A stretch of DNA of 64,000 nucleotides, taken from NCBI GenBank assembly GCA_039090855.1, contig CM077024.1, forward strand, positions 64,937,594 to 65,001,593. Reading direction: 5' to 3'. A model generated the notes under the pieces. The model was not told where the DNA came from. It did no database searches and worked only from the letters and a program-made list of their open reading frames with translations. Every line of letters starts with the position of its first letter. Position 1 is the stretch's first letter. Of the stretch, positions 1 through 10,596 are shown piece by piece. The DNA is from Macrothele yani. Taxonomy: Eukaryota; Arthropoda; Arachnida; Araneae; Macrothelidae. Both the position numbers and the translations under genes were made by a program.

Positions 1-611
1 TCTGAAATGTATCACATCATGATTGAACTTTAAAACTGGAATGAAAACGGTTTTTCTTTTAATTAAATAACTACAGATCGTGACACTGAGAGAAAATATC
101 TCCCCATAAGGAATTCCGAAGCCTTCAGAAGTAAATCAGTTTGCAGATCACTTGCGCCACATTTATTCAGATGAACACAGAACGGATTTTTGGGAGATTG
201 TGTTTCTTTTAGTGCAGAAGAAAATTGCAAGAAATGTGGTAAATTCTGACAGCTCTTAGGAGCAATAACCATGACAATAGTTTTAAAAAAATTCACGGGG
301 CCGCGATTGCCCAAACATGAGAAAAGAATAAAACTTCTTAGTGAAGAAAAACAGCCTAGGACGGTTAATCACACAAATATTATGGAAACAACTTCGTGTT
401 TTGTTGTGAAGCGCAGTGTAACAGATGGTTTTATTATTATGTTGAAAATTTCATATTCCCAACTATCATTTTCATTTTTAACGAATATGAATAGATTCAT
501 ATTCATTTTTAATGAATATGAATTCCAACAACTCTTGGAGTTTTAAAGATGTGAATATCCTCCCATGACCAATAGGATCACCAGATCACTCCGCAGCCAA
601 ATATATTAAGG
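1..611. other. AT-rich spacer, nothing recognised
   Basis: Short open frames overlap on both strands near 63-546, but none resembles a known domain. I see no repeat beyond a small ATTCATATTCATT-type duplication near 485-530. Confidence 0.5.
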
Positions 612-917
612 GCACGACTAGAAGACGAACAATGTTAAAAATTTTGCGGTAGGTTCCACCAAAAAGTGGTGTTACACCAGCTGCACCACTTTCTGAGAAA
701 ATATACGCCATTGTTTGGTGCAAACAAAACCCAACAACATAGTGAAACTTTCCACCACGTTATACATAGCACAAGGTTGCACCACATTATGGTGCAAGTT
801 TTCACCATGTAGTTCGGTTTTGTTTGTACCACACGGTGGAGAATCTTTTCCCAGAAAGTGGTGCAGGTGGTGTAGCAACATTTTTTGGTGCAACCTACCA
901 CAAAATGTCTAGCAGTG
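612..917. mobile_element. Foldback MITE with GTGGTGCA-rich arms
   Basis: The segment folds on itself. Positions 641-790 are the inverted, diverged copy of about 790-906, so nearly the whole element is one long hairpin. The outer right end reads CTAGCAGTG followed by TA, like the ends of Tc1/mariner-type elements; the left end is eroded and carries extra bases. It is too short to encode a transposase, so it would depend on one supplied in trans. The open frames across it on both strands are by-products of the palindrome. The family is not named from sequence alone. Confidence 0.7.
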
Positions 918-1354
918 TATGACACTATATTATAGTTCTGAACTTTCAATCCTTTATCTGAAATCCCACGTAGAGAAAACCTAAAATGTATATCACAAAA
1001 CAACAGCCTGCACCTCTTCGGCTGAATGCATTCAAGAGTTGGTCTTTGTGTTCAGCACGTGAGAGCCACACTAGATATTAACTTTCAGAAATGTAAACCC
1101 TTTTCATCAATATCTCGAGTGAAATTTATTGCAAGCGTTTGAAAATTGAATCATTTATTCATGTGCTGATTTTTTCCGGTGTCCATTTCCTCTAGAGTGT
1201 AAAGGGGACTCATCAGCAAAATTATTGACTAGATTCCGAAATGAAAAAATGTAATTGAATGAATGAAAGATGAGGTTTATCCACGTTAACTAAAATTGAA
1301 TCATCATAGACATCCTGAACAGCAAAACTTATTCTACGTCTAATGGGAAAGCTA
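918..1354. other. Spacer, nothing recognised
   Basis: No coding similarity, SINE box or inverted repeat was seen. Confidence 0.45.
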
Positions 1355-2564
1355 CACGTAGCAGTCATCGAATTAGAAACTGTTATTCAATGCCGAGTTG
1401 TACCTTCTTTTACCCGAATTACAGCACAAATTGGCATATGTTCAACAAGGTGTTGAAGTACGTAGATCTACGTCTACAACATACCACGCGTTCTACAGGA
1501 CAGCCCTTTAACTGACTCAGATTTCACGGAAGAGGATTTTGCTCGCGGACTTATTTTTCTATTATGTCCCATACATTCCCAATGGAATTCAGATCCGGGC
1601 ATTGTGGTGGTCAGAAAAGATTGTGGAAATTGCTGTCATGCTCGCTGAACCATTACCGAACACGTCTTGTGCGATGGACTGTAGCATTGTCGACCATGAA
1701 ACAGCCGATACCTGCTGGATAAGAAGTCAACATCGCAGGATGGACTTGATCGAAAACAATGTACAGATAATCCTTGGAGAGAACCCGACCTTCCAGAAAC
1801 ATCAGGGAACCCGTTCCGTACCAACAGAACTTGCCCCACACCATGATACCACCACCTCCAGAACCTTGAGCTGTGTTTACAAGGCAAGCTCGGTCCATTG
1901 CTTCATGGAGCTCCCACCAAACTTTCTGCCAATCGTCGGTAAAGGACAAGGTGTAGCGTGACTCGTCAGACCACATGACTTTTTTCCAGTCTTCCAATGT
2001 CCAGTTTCGGTGTTTGACACCACTGTAAACGAACTTTCCGGTTTTCAAAAAACAGTTGTTTCCCTATAGGAATGGACTACCAGTACCGATTATCTTCAAT
2101 TCCCTGCACTTAGTTCGCTGAGATATGGATCAGGAACAGCCTTCATTGAATTCTTCGATCAATTGCTGCACACAGGAAAGTCCTGTTTCTTAGCCTTCTC
2201 AAACGGCGGCGAACTCGTTCCTGACAGATTGTCGTCGCGCCATATTTACGCCTCTTTCACAAGCAATGTGGGTTATTTTTCCATCGATTAAAAACCCGGG
2301 ATATCTCATGTTTTGAGAAAACTAACAGCTCTGAGGTTTTCAAAATCGGCGCCCTAGCCAGACGGGCACCCACAATAAGCCTTTTATCGAACTCCGAAAG
2401 AGCCTTTGTTTTTCCCATTCTAGTCAACACTACTGACGATTACTTACGAGTAGCAGTCTCAAATAGTTGCCTAGATTACGTGACCACGTATTTTGCATAT
2501 ACGCTGCGTAAGTGACGCTTACGTACATCTGCGTAAAAGTTTCTTATTCAATGGCGGGTGTGTG
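1355..2564 (-). mobile_element. Tc1-like transposon, family A copy 1
   Basis: Terminal inverted repeats begin after TA at 1353-1354 and end before TA at 2565-2566. The two ends match at about 21 of 28 positions (ending in GAAAC inward). The element is 1,210 bp, the normal size for a single-gene Tc1 transposon. A second, more damaged copy of the same family lies at 43,892-46,930 on the opposite strand. Confidence 0.8.
1387..2418 (-). pseudogene. Tc1-like transposase, family A, degenerate
   Basis: A Tc1 transposase binds the element ends with an N-terminal paired-like helix-turn-helix and cuts and pastes with a DDE catalytic core. Reading leftwards from ATG at 2418, the N-terminus starts MGKTKALSEFDK and continues to a typical second helix with HEISRVFNRWK. 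The first catalytic Asp is in VMWSDESRY and the second in MVDNATVHRT. The third position, usually SPIEHVW or similar, reads NSIGNVW, so the acidic residue is replaced by Gly. Several frame changes and stops separate these blocks, for example one after NPHCL. The largest open piece is 1653-2048. The gene ends near 1387 with a typical Tc1 C-terminus (CAVIRVKEGT). It cannot make active enzyme. Confidence 0.8.
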
Positions 2565-5480
2565 TAGAAAACCAGTCACATGAGAAAGTATTGGTGCTAT
2601 ATTATCAAAGTTCGCTTAAGAGATTTCGATGCAGTATTTTCTGAAAAGTCTTTAACACATCAAATGTCATGGCTTATGCCTCACCATAATTTTTCAAATC
2701 ATATTTTAGACATCGACTGTTGACAGATTTGAGGAAAACGTGCTAAAGCGATCATGGTAATGGCATTGTGCAAGCGCTTCGAGGGTGTATACAGATGCTA
2801 TGTATTTAATACATATCTAATTATTCCGAGAGCGTTTGACGACGCCATGTTGGTAGTAAGTAGCGATTGATGCACATTAAGAACGTACGTCGATACCGGG
2901 ATCTACATAAATAATACTCATCTGCCTGTTTTGAGAATATAACGCATTTGTCTAATGAACGTCACTCATTCTTTGTGCATTTGGTAATAAAGCCAAAGAG
3001 GAAATCATCGCGAAAAACGTGATCTGCCGCATTTATGTGCTCATCACTATACTTGACGGCCATATGTCCGTGAGAGAAAATACGATTCTCTGTTAACAAT
3101 TCATTACGTTTAATTGGCTTGGCATTTTCGCTCTATTCATCTTTATTATATAAAATGGATGATGTCTGTTAGAGAATATATTTTACTGTTGTCTGTTGGC
3201 TATATAATAAGTTTCGATGAGTTGCGTTTGATCATATAAATGCTGACATGTGTTTTTCTTTTCTGTTAGTTTTGTTAGTCCGTGGTGCGACCATAGCTTC
3301 ACAACAGCAGATGTTTTGCTTTATTGCTATGAGCGTTTTTTTTCCGTTTCTATAACCGAAAGGGCCTGAATATGCTTTCAGAGAGATTTCTATTCTGTGT
3401 GAAAAAATAAGAAGAAAGGGAACATTCATTCGGGGGGTGACAGATTTCCTAAACGGACGTGAACAATATATGTGAGGTGCAATAGGTTTTTAGTTGCATT
3501 ACGACTTATTTTATTTTTTTTGTACTTTTCTTGTCAAATCTAACTCATCATTCAGGGAAACTGTTAATTTTGAGTGAACTCGAAGAATACCCGCAAGCTT
3601 ATAGAATTCCGAGTTCAGCATAAATTGTTAGCCTGTTTTCGGCACATCATTACATTGGTTAAATAATCTCAGTTTATGCAATAAATCTTCAAAGGAGTAT
3701 GTATTTATTACTTCATTTACATTATTTACAGAGATAATAAAGAAAATAATCCTTCTTTTGGGGCCTCATCAGATTAGCGTAGCCGCAGTTGTTGCCCTGG
3801 ATTTTGCCTTTTATCATTCTTGATTTCTGTTCTTCCAATAGTTTTCAACCTTCTTTCTTTCTGTCTGTTTCCTGGCCCTGCGGACTGTCCGTGTCCGTAG
3901 GGTTCTCAAACCACTCTTCTCCAAACGAGGATGCGACCTATCATGTTCGTGGCCAGGATACGTGGAGATAGAAGTGTTGCAAACACAATATTCATGTCTT
4001 ACCCGAATTTCTAACCAAATCCAAGGTGAAAAGACATTGCATTAACAAATCAACTACCGAGTCATGGTGCTGGCCTTTTAAAGACAGAAATTTGGATCAA
4101 TTATTTCTTTGGAGCTTATTTTCGATTTTGTGGCATTCAATTTCTTTCTGTTTTTTTTTATTTCTTTTTTTCTCTTCTTTTTTCATGGTTTTCGTCTGTT
4201 GATAACGGGCTTTTTTCTTGTGGATTCTCGATTTTTTTCGGCAGTGCCTAGACCTTGCTTGAAGAAATCTTGCAATGAACTGAAATTTAATTAGGTTTTT
4301 TTTTTTTTTCCACTTTAAAACAATCGCAGGGGTCATATTTTCTTTTCGATTAATTTGAGATTGGGTGGCTGCAGTCTGGGCAGACGTATTCGTTTACCTT
4401 TATCTTATGTTACGGAGCTTTCTAGTCTATTATGGTTTTTGCGCCAAGAATTTTTTAACTAAGAAAATAAGCTCTAATAGCGTCATATACTCCATCATCT
4501 ACGATTAGCAAGTGCCCGTACTTAATAAAGTGGTCCTGACTGTAAGGAAGGAAAATGCCAAGGATAGGGAAACAAAGAAAACATCTGTGTTCCACTACAA
4601 GTAGTTCTACCCTCACCTGTATAATCATCCACAAGCTGTGGTTGTTGAAAGTAAGGGTTTAAATTCACTTTATGCAATCACAGTTGCAATAGACTTTTTC
4701 TCTCTTTATCATACATAAAAAAAATAAAAGGAAGAGTTTGTACATCTTTGTTAATTGCATAAAAGTAATTGGTTGAGTTACTCAATTAAAAACATGAATG
4801 CGTGAATTATGTTTTTATGTAAGAAAAAACCTGAAACGCATCCATTTTGAAACTAACAGATAATGAATTATTACAGCAAATAATAGAGATGTTTCTTTTC
4901 TGAGGGAACTGTATGGGCATGTTTTCCAGGGAAAGAAACGCTGGAGACATTTGTCAGATTTCAAGTTCTGTATGCCTCTATTTGAAAAATTGCATTTGGA
5001 TTAAATCTTGCGTCGAAAATTTTCTTCCGGAGATAATGAAGCGCAATAACTTCCGCTCTATGTCCGGCTTCAGCAAAGGAGCCTCCAAAGTATTCATATT
5101 TGAAAGCATTCAGCAAAGGTGCCACAAAAAATGTATATATTTTGAAATAAGATCGTGTGTAAGGGTTGCACCTTAACTCGCACTCACACACAAAATATTT
5201 ATCTAGGAATTAGATGTGGTATAAGGGCCGTACCTCAAACTTAAGTGATCTTTTTAGATTTAGAATCTCTAGTAAATAACATCTTAAAACATATTCGGAT
5301 ATTAAAAATTGGAAAACCTTACCAGTAATATTACTTAAAATTAAATTTAAAGTTAATGATAAAAAATCTCGTTATATTACCATCACAAACAAAGTCACTG
5401 CACGATTACAGTAGTTTTGGATTATAACTAATAACTTTCTTTTTCATTGTGGGAATAGCACATACCTTATGAATAAAATA
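2565..5480. other. Long spacer without recognisable genes
   Basis: Nearly 3 kb of AT-rich sequence. Near 4,140-4,320 one strand is strongly pyrimidine-rich, which opens a Lys/Glu-rich frame on the minus strand that I regard as low complexity. Several 60-90 residue frames (3232-3429, 3789-3971, 4913-5191) match nothing I know. Confidence 0.5.
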
Positions 5481-6962
5481 CACTCTTTGCCAAAAAAAAA
5501 AAAAAAAAAAAAAAACGAAGCACCCCGAGAAAGTTGTTCGATGAAACTCCGCATACGTTAAAGGCAGGATCGATGAAACTCCGCATCTACGTTAAAGGCA
5601 GGATACCTCAGGGCTGAATATGCAAATAATTAAAAAATAACGACCAATGACGAAATAGTGTCCCGCCACAGCGCATGGGAACCGCGCATCAAGGAGGGTC
5701 TATCAAGAGCAAAGCACGCACACAGGAATGATAGTGACAGCGGATTCCGGATGCATTAACCTCCACGGACTGTGAGGACGATTTGACGTCGGATCCGTGC
5801 GCAATACGAGCAGTTCAGCGAGTTTGAGAGAGGACATATAAGTGGGCTGAGAGAGGCCGAATGGTCAAGACACAGTATCACCAGGCATTTGGGCCGGTGC
5901 GAGGTTTCAATCAGACGATATTGGCGTTCATGGGTCGTGGACGGCACAACCCAGAGGCACGCGGCAGTGGACAGCCACATGCCTCTGGGATTCTTCGCGT
6001 GCCTCGAAGTGATTGTGAGTGTCCCACGAACAGAACTGAATTCGTCGCTCTCAACCATCCGAGGATATGTTGTGTCGTCTACAGGTACGGAAGTAGCCAC
6101 CCGTACCGTTGCCAGACGACTTGCGGCACGGAGATTACATACGAGGAGGCCACTCCGCAGCCGAACACTTACCAGCGAGCATCGCCGACACCGGTTGCAG
6201 TGGTATAGGTCCCTATTAACGTGGGATAGTGTCCACTGGCGTTGTGTCGCTTTCAGTGACGAGTCACGGTTTGCACTTGTCGCCGATGACCAGCGCATAC
6301 GTGTCTAAAGACGAGCCGGCCAGCGCATGGATCCTGCCTTTAACGTAGAACGGCGCACTGATCGCACACCGGGACTGATTGTCTGGGGAGGCATTTCCTA
6401 CCATAGCCGGACATCCTTGATATTCCTCCATACCACCCTCACGGCTCAACAGTACATCGACGACATTCTAGGGCCTGTTGTGTTGCCATTCTTCTCGCAA
6501 AATCGCCGAGTAATTTTTCAACATGATAATGCCCTGCCACACACGGCAAAGTTCTCCCAAGCCTGTTTCCGCGATATCGACACCCTTGTATGGCCAACCT
6601 TATTGCCCCGACTTTTCGAACACGTTTGGTACATGATGGAGTGCCACTTACGCCCATCCTTGAATGTCGGAGAACTGGCCCACAAACTGGATACCATCTG
6701 GAATACCTCAGGACAGTATCCGTAAATTATATGCGTCTATGTCACGCTGGATAACCGCTTGTATCCGAGCCAGAGGTGGTGCTAACGTACTGACTTGTTC
6801 CACTCGTGTAGCTGTTTTATCTGAATAAATGGCCCAACTCTCTGGAACAATAATTTTCTTTCTTATACGTGCCTATTACACATATACCAATTTTCATCTC
6901 GATTGGCTGATTCCTTCTGGGTGCTTCGTTTTCTTTTCGTTTCTTTTTTCTTAACAAAGAGA
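5481..6962 (+). mobile_element. Tc1-like transposon with CACTCTTTG ends
   Basis: The left end CACTCTTTGCC follows TA at 5479-5480. The right end is its inverted counterpart, finishing at 6962 before TA. Both ends also carry an inner CGAAGCACCC block. A 25-bp A-run near 5492-5515 sits inside the left terminal repeat. Just inside the left end a 32-34 bp unit is tandemly duplicated (5539-5570 and 5571-5604). Length 1,482 bp is normal for an autonomous Tc1 element. Confidence 0.85.
5776..6727 (+). pseudogene. Tc1-like transposase, one stop, shortened core
   Basis: One reading frame runs from about 5776 to 6725. It opens with the helix-turn-helix region (FSEFERGHISGLREAEWS near 5814, then EVSIRRYWRSW near 5895). 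The core holds AFSDESRF (first Asp, near 6255), QHDNALPHTA (second Asp, near 6525) and LFEHVW (third, Glu, near 6618). A TAA at 6306-6308 interrupts the frame just after RIRV. About four codons are missing between the second and third acidic residues, where Tc1 enzymes keep a spacing of 34, so the core would be defective even if the stop were absent. No other frame change is needed, which suggests decay that is not very old. Confidence 0.82.
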
Positions 6963-7036
6963 TAAAAACGAGCATATCTTTTTATGAAGTTAAATTAAGT
7001 TGCATGTTTAAAATGATAGGAATATACCGAAATAGA

Positions 7037-7200
7037 CCTCCGCCCCGGTGGCCAAACGTTCTAAGCGCTGGTTTCTATTCGTACGTCCGAGTGGATTTGG
7101 GTTCGTGTTCCGAATGAGGCATGGGTGGTGCTCTTGCCCTATGGCACTAGCCCTTTTCCCTCCCTCGAACCAGTTGGCTCAAATTTGAGATTTATGTAGA
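7037..7200 (+). mobile_element. tRNA-derived SINE, family S1, diverged copy
   Basis: The head CGCCCCGGTGGCC with TTCTAAGCG resembles a pol III A box and GGGTTCGTGTTCC a diverged B box. The body keeps the ACTAGCCCTTTTCCCTCC and AACCAGTTGGC segments seen in better copies (16,136 and 28,505). The 3' part decays after that. S1 elements are non-coding and rely on LINE enzymes for copying. Confidence 0.7.
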
Positions 7201-7354
7201 TGATTTTAGGGAGTGTCTGACCTCAAATGTAAAACAGTCCTTAGAAATAGGAAGCTAAGAGATTTGGACTAAAGTGCCAGACAGGAAGGTCACACGGAAG
7301 CGAGGTAGAGGAGAAGAGGAAGACGCCCTTATTTATAACCGAGAGACCCGTACC

Positions 7355-7580
7355 CTGGGTCCGACGGCTTAATGTGCCCATCCAACGCACCGTGGATTTT
7401 TAGTGCTTCGTACCTGCCTGGGTTAGATCCTGAGACTTCTCCGTGGCAGTCACGAATGTTGACCACTAGGCCATTCTTGGTCCAAGGCCTCACATTAGGG
7501 ACGGACGATTGCTTATGACCCTTGGATGTGCTCTCGGTGGTTTTTATTTCCCCTCCCCTTCCAAAATAGACCGACAAAAC
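7355..7580 (+). mobile_element. Chimeric SINE piece: S1 tail joined to a reversed tRNA-like head
   Basis: Positions 7493-7560 match the S1 body in plus orientation (TTAGGGACGGACGATTGCTT, then CTCGGTGGTTTTTATT). The preceding 7420-7480 stretch, read on the minus strand, looks like a tRNA head (TGGCCTAGTGGTCAA as an A box, GGATCTAACCC as a B box). The joint suggests rearrangement or a nested insertion. Confidence 0.5.
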
Positions 7581-9096
7581 CAACAGATGGCTTATGGAAA
7601 AATAAGCAGGCTTCAGCGCAAGTCATTGGATACTCAGTGCGTATTGTGTCACTGAAAAAAAAGAGAAAAAAAAGTGTCGCGCCCCTTTTTTACATTGAAA
7701 ACAAAACTGGTCGATCTACAGCAGCGGATAGTGGAAAAGATAAGAAAGATCACACTTAATGTAGTACAAGAAATGCAACATGCCATGTTATTAAATATTT
7801 TTTTTAAGATTTTGGAAGAGGGAAGAGTTCTCAAGCTTGCCCTAAAAAAACGTCACACTTTCTGCGCACTGAAATTACATCGCTCTGATGAAACAAGATT
7901 AAAGATAAGATACTTAGAGTAATGATAGACAAGAAGCTAAGGAACATATAAGAATTTCCGATACTAACAGGCATATTTATTAATACAAAAGAATGACAGA
8001 TTAACATAATGTACAACCATTTCGGTTGCGGATACATTAAGCTAAGCGTGTAGGCATGGAGTGTCACAGCTGTCAAACAACTTCTTGTGATATTTCTCAC
8101 TAAGCATTTTGTTATTTCTCAAGCAGGACAGACGTGGTCAGTGCTGGCAGAGGATGTGTCTGTAAATGGGATCCAATCTTGGACCACAAGTGCTCGATTC
8201 GGGAGAATTCCTGGTTTTGGGTTGGTCAGGGCATTACGTGCTTGCCCTGAAGACCTTCAAAAGAAACTCCTGCAGTACGTATGCGGGAGTTTCTTGAACT
8301 AGGTTATCAGCAGTAGATGCATAGGGTCAGTCATCTAGAATCTTGGCTAGGACCGACAACTCGTCGGTTTGAGCAACTTTAACGTTATCAGAGGACTAAT
8401 CAGGAACTTGAGAAATGTTAAATTATGCAACAACGTCTTCAAAAGAAAACTTTTTACACCTAGACTTGGTTTGATCATTGTCTCTACATTTTGTTCATGC
8501 CTGTGTAGAAGCTATCTCTAAGTGCCCCAGAGTTCCACAGTCGGGACAGGCTCGTGCTGGGCACTGTGAATCAATGTGCCTAGCTTGGTCACCTCTCCTG
8601 CGGACCGGAGTCATTCCAGAATAGATGACCATTGCCTGCCACCTACCGATACGCAGGGATTTCGGGGATCTGCCTAATCATCCTGATTCGAATTATACGT
8701 GTTTCTATATGTACATGTTCCAGTCCCTTTATACTATATTACAGAACGTTTTCAATCTAAGTTGGGGCAATTGTCAGTCCATACCCTACAATGGCTGCCT
8801 GCTTCTTCATCAGGGATGAAAACTAGCACTAATTTGACATAAACGGTGATAATTCCGTCATCCGCAGGTGTCGCTGGGAAATCATCAACGTTTTTATAAA
8901 TCCTTAGCGGGTTTTTTGGATTGTTTGAGCCTGTGATGCAGATTGAAAATGCACAATAAAAAGGCCATGGTCCAACCGCTGTACGGTGTGCAAGTATTTT
9001 ATTCAGTTCAGAGGTTCTACAAGGGACCTCAGAGGATTTACATTCGGATATTTTTCTTCGTGAGGAACTTTGATTGTCTCTAGGCGATTTAATATA
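7581..9096. other. Spacer with one strong hairpin
   Basis: Arms 8261-8274 and 8282-8295 pair over 14 positions (one G-T pair) around a 7-nt loop. A 71-codon frame at 8087-8302 covers it but matches no family known to me. Nothing else is recognised. Confidence 0.5.
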
Positions 9097-10040
9097 CAGG
9101 TTGGTTATAAATTAGTTCGGCAAAAAGAAACTTTATTGGGCATAGTTATAAGGGTACATAAGATAATAAGTACGAATAATATATAGTTAAACACATCAAG
9201 TTTACCTTTTTTCACAAATGTTCATGTGGCTTCCCTTTGTTACTCTGCAAATGTTCCATCTGTAAAACAGTTCTTCCCACATTGCTGTTAGCATGTCGGC
9301 ATCGACCAATGCGAGTGCAGCGGTGATTTTAGATTTCAGTTCAGGAAGGGACTTAGGAAGGGGCGTAAGGTAAACCTGATCTTTAACAAATCCTTATAAA
9401 CCGAAATCTAGGGGCGTTGAGTCCAGTGATTGAGGGAGCCATGCAGTTGGGCCGCCGAGACCAATCCAAACTGGGACTCGAGGTAAGAAGTGACGTTCTT
9501 GTGGTAGTGAGGAGGCCGGTATGTGAAACCTCCTTTCATTGTTTCCTTGAGGATTGGCATTAGTTAAATCTGAAGCATGTCCAGGTATATGATTCCAGTA
9601 ACAGTTCTTTCAGCAAAGGACAATGAGCCAAAAACGGGAGCACAACTCATGGCACAAAAATCGTTCACCTTGGGACTGTCCCTTTCAGATTCCAAGATAG
9701 TAGGGGATTTTCTGATCCCCAAACCCTCACATTGTGTTTATTCACTTTGCCATTTAAGTGAAAGGTCAACTCGTCAGTGAATATCAACTTCGACAAGAAG
9801 ACATCATCAGCTTCTATACGATTTGACATGTCACTGCAAAAATCTGCTCTCTGCTTCATGTCGCCATCCTTCAAAGCTTGAACGAGCTGCAATCTGTAAG
9901 GCCTAAATTTTATACGTTTCCGTAGGATTTTTGTCATTGTTGATTTTGGAAGGTAAACTTTGTGTGTTTAACTATATATTATTCGTATACGTACGCACAA
10001 TAACGTTTTCTTTTTGCCCAACTAATTTATAACCACCCTG
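9097..10040 (-). mobile_element. Mariner-type DNA transposon, internally deleted
   Basis: Near-identical inverted ends of about 40 bp (CAGG(T/G)TGGTTATAAATTAG) are flanked by TA at 9095-9096 and 10041-10042. The element is only 944 bp, and the transposase lacks its N-terminal third, so it is an internally deleted copy. Confidence 0.85.
9202..9937 (-). pseudogene. Mariner/IS630-type transposase fragment
   Basis: The open piece 9665-9937 reads ADFCSDM, then LSKLIFTDELTFHLNGKV with the first catalytic Asp (TDE), then NKHNVRVWG. This block is typical of a widespread arthropod mariner-like transposase group. A second block at about 9210-9365 gives the usual C-terminus (LPKSLPELKSKI, MLTAMWEELFYR, ICRVTKGSH), ending at TAA 9202-9204. 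The stretch between them is frame-shifted. The DNA-binding N-terminus is missing: only about 100 bp remain between the first block and the element end. Inactive. Confidence 0.78.
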
Positions 10041-10596
10041 TATTTGCCATCCTGGTGACACCAAGCTCATCATGGCTCGGCACTTCGAAAAATAAGCAAA
10101 TGAAGATACCCTTTGACGTTTTACAGAAGGTACGAGAACAAAGCTATAAAAAGATTTAATAATCAAATGAAAGAAAATGAAATTTATTAAACGAAACAAA
10201 CAGACTCATACATACGTAGCATTTGACTTCATACTCTGTATTTGTATCAATCGAAGCTTCAGCTCGATTGGTTCCGTATGTTATTCTTTTTATATATCTT
10301 GACACCACTTATCCGCCTGCCAGTTTGCATGCACTTCTGATCACTACGAGATGCTGTAATTTCAATGTTGCAAAGGGTAATTAATTATCATTATCGTACA
10401 TCATGCCATTGTCTACGTGAAACATTGTTCCTCGGAATGCTCAGGTGAATATAAAGGCCAGGGCATTATGCAAACTAAAAAAACTGATGTTCTGGAAATA
10501 AGAACGAAACTAAAGTGTCATATGGAAGAATGTAACAAATGTTATTTAAACGTTGTATTAACCGAAAGTGTTTAAAAACCTCATATCTTTGAAATA
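10041..10596. other. Spacer, nothing recognised
   Basis: No coding similarity or repeat structure seen. Confidence 0.45.

Noticed and set aside
1539..1961. 140-codon plus-strand frame
   Set aside because: It is antisense to the family A transposase on the minus strand.
1372..2564. Direct repeat ATTCAATG(C/G)C(G) at both ends of family A copy 1 as an LTR
   Set aside because: The similarity is short, and the true inverted ends with TA lie at 1,355 and 2,564.
4097..4336. Lys/Glu-rich 79-codon minus frame
   Set aside because: It arises from a pyrimidine-rich low-complexity run and has no domain features.
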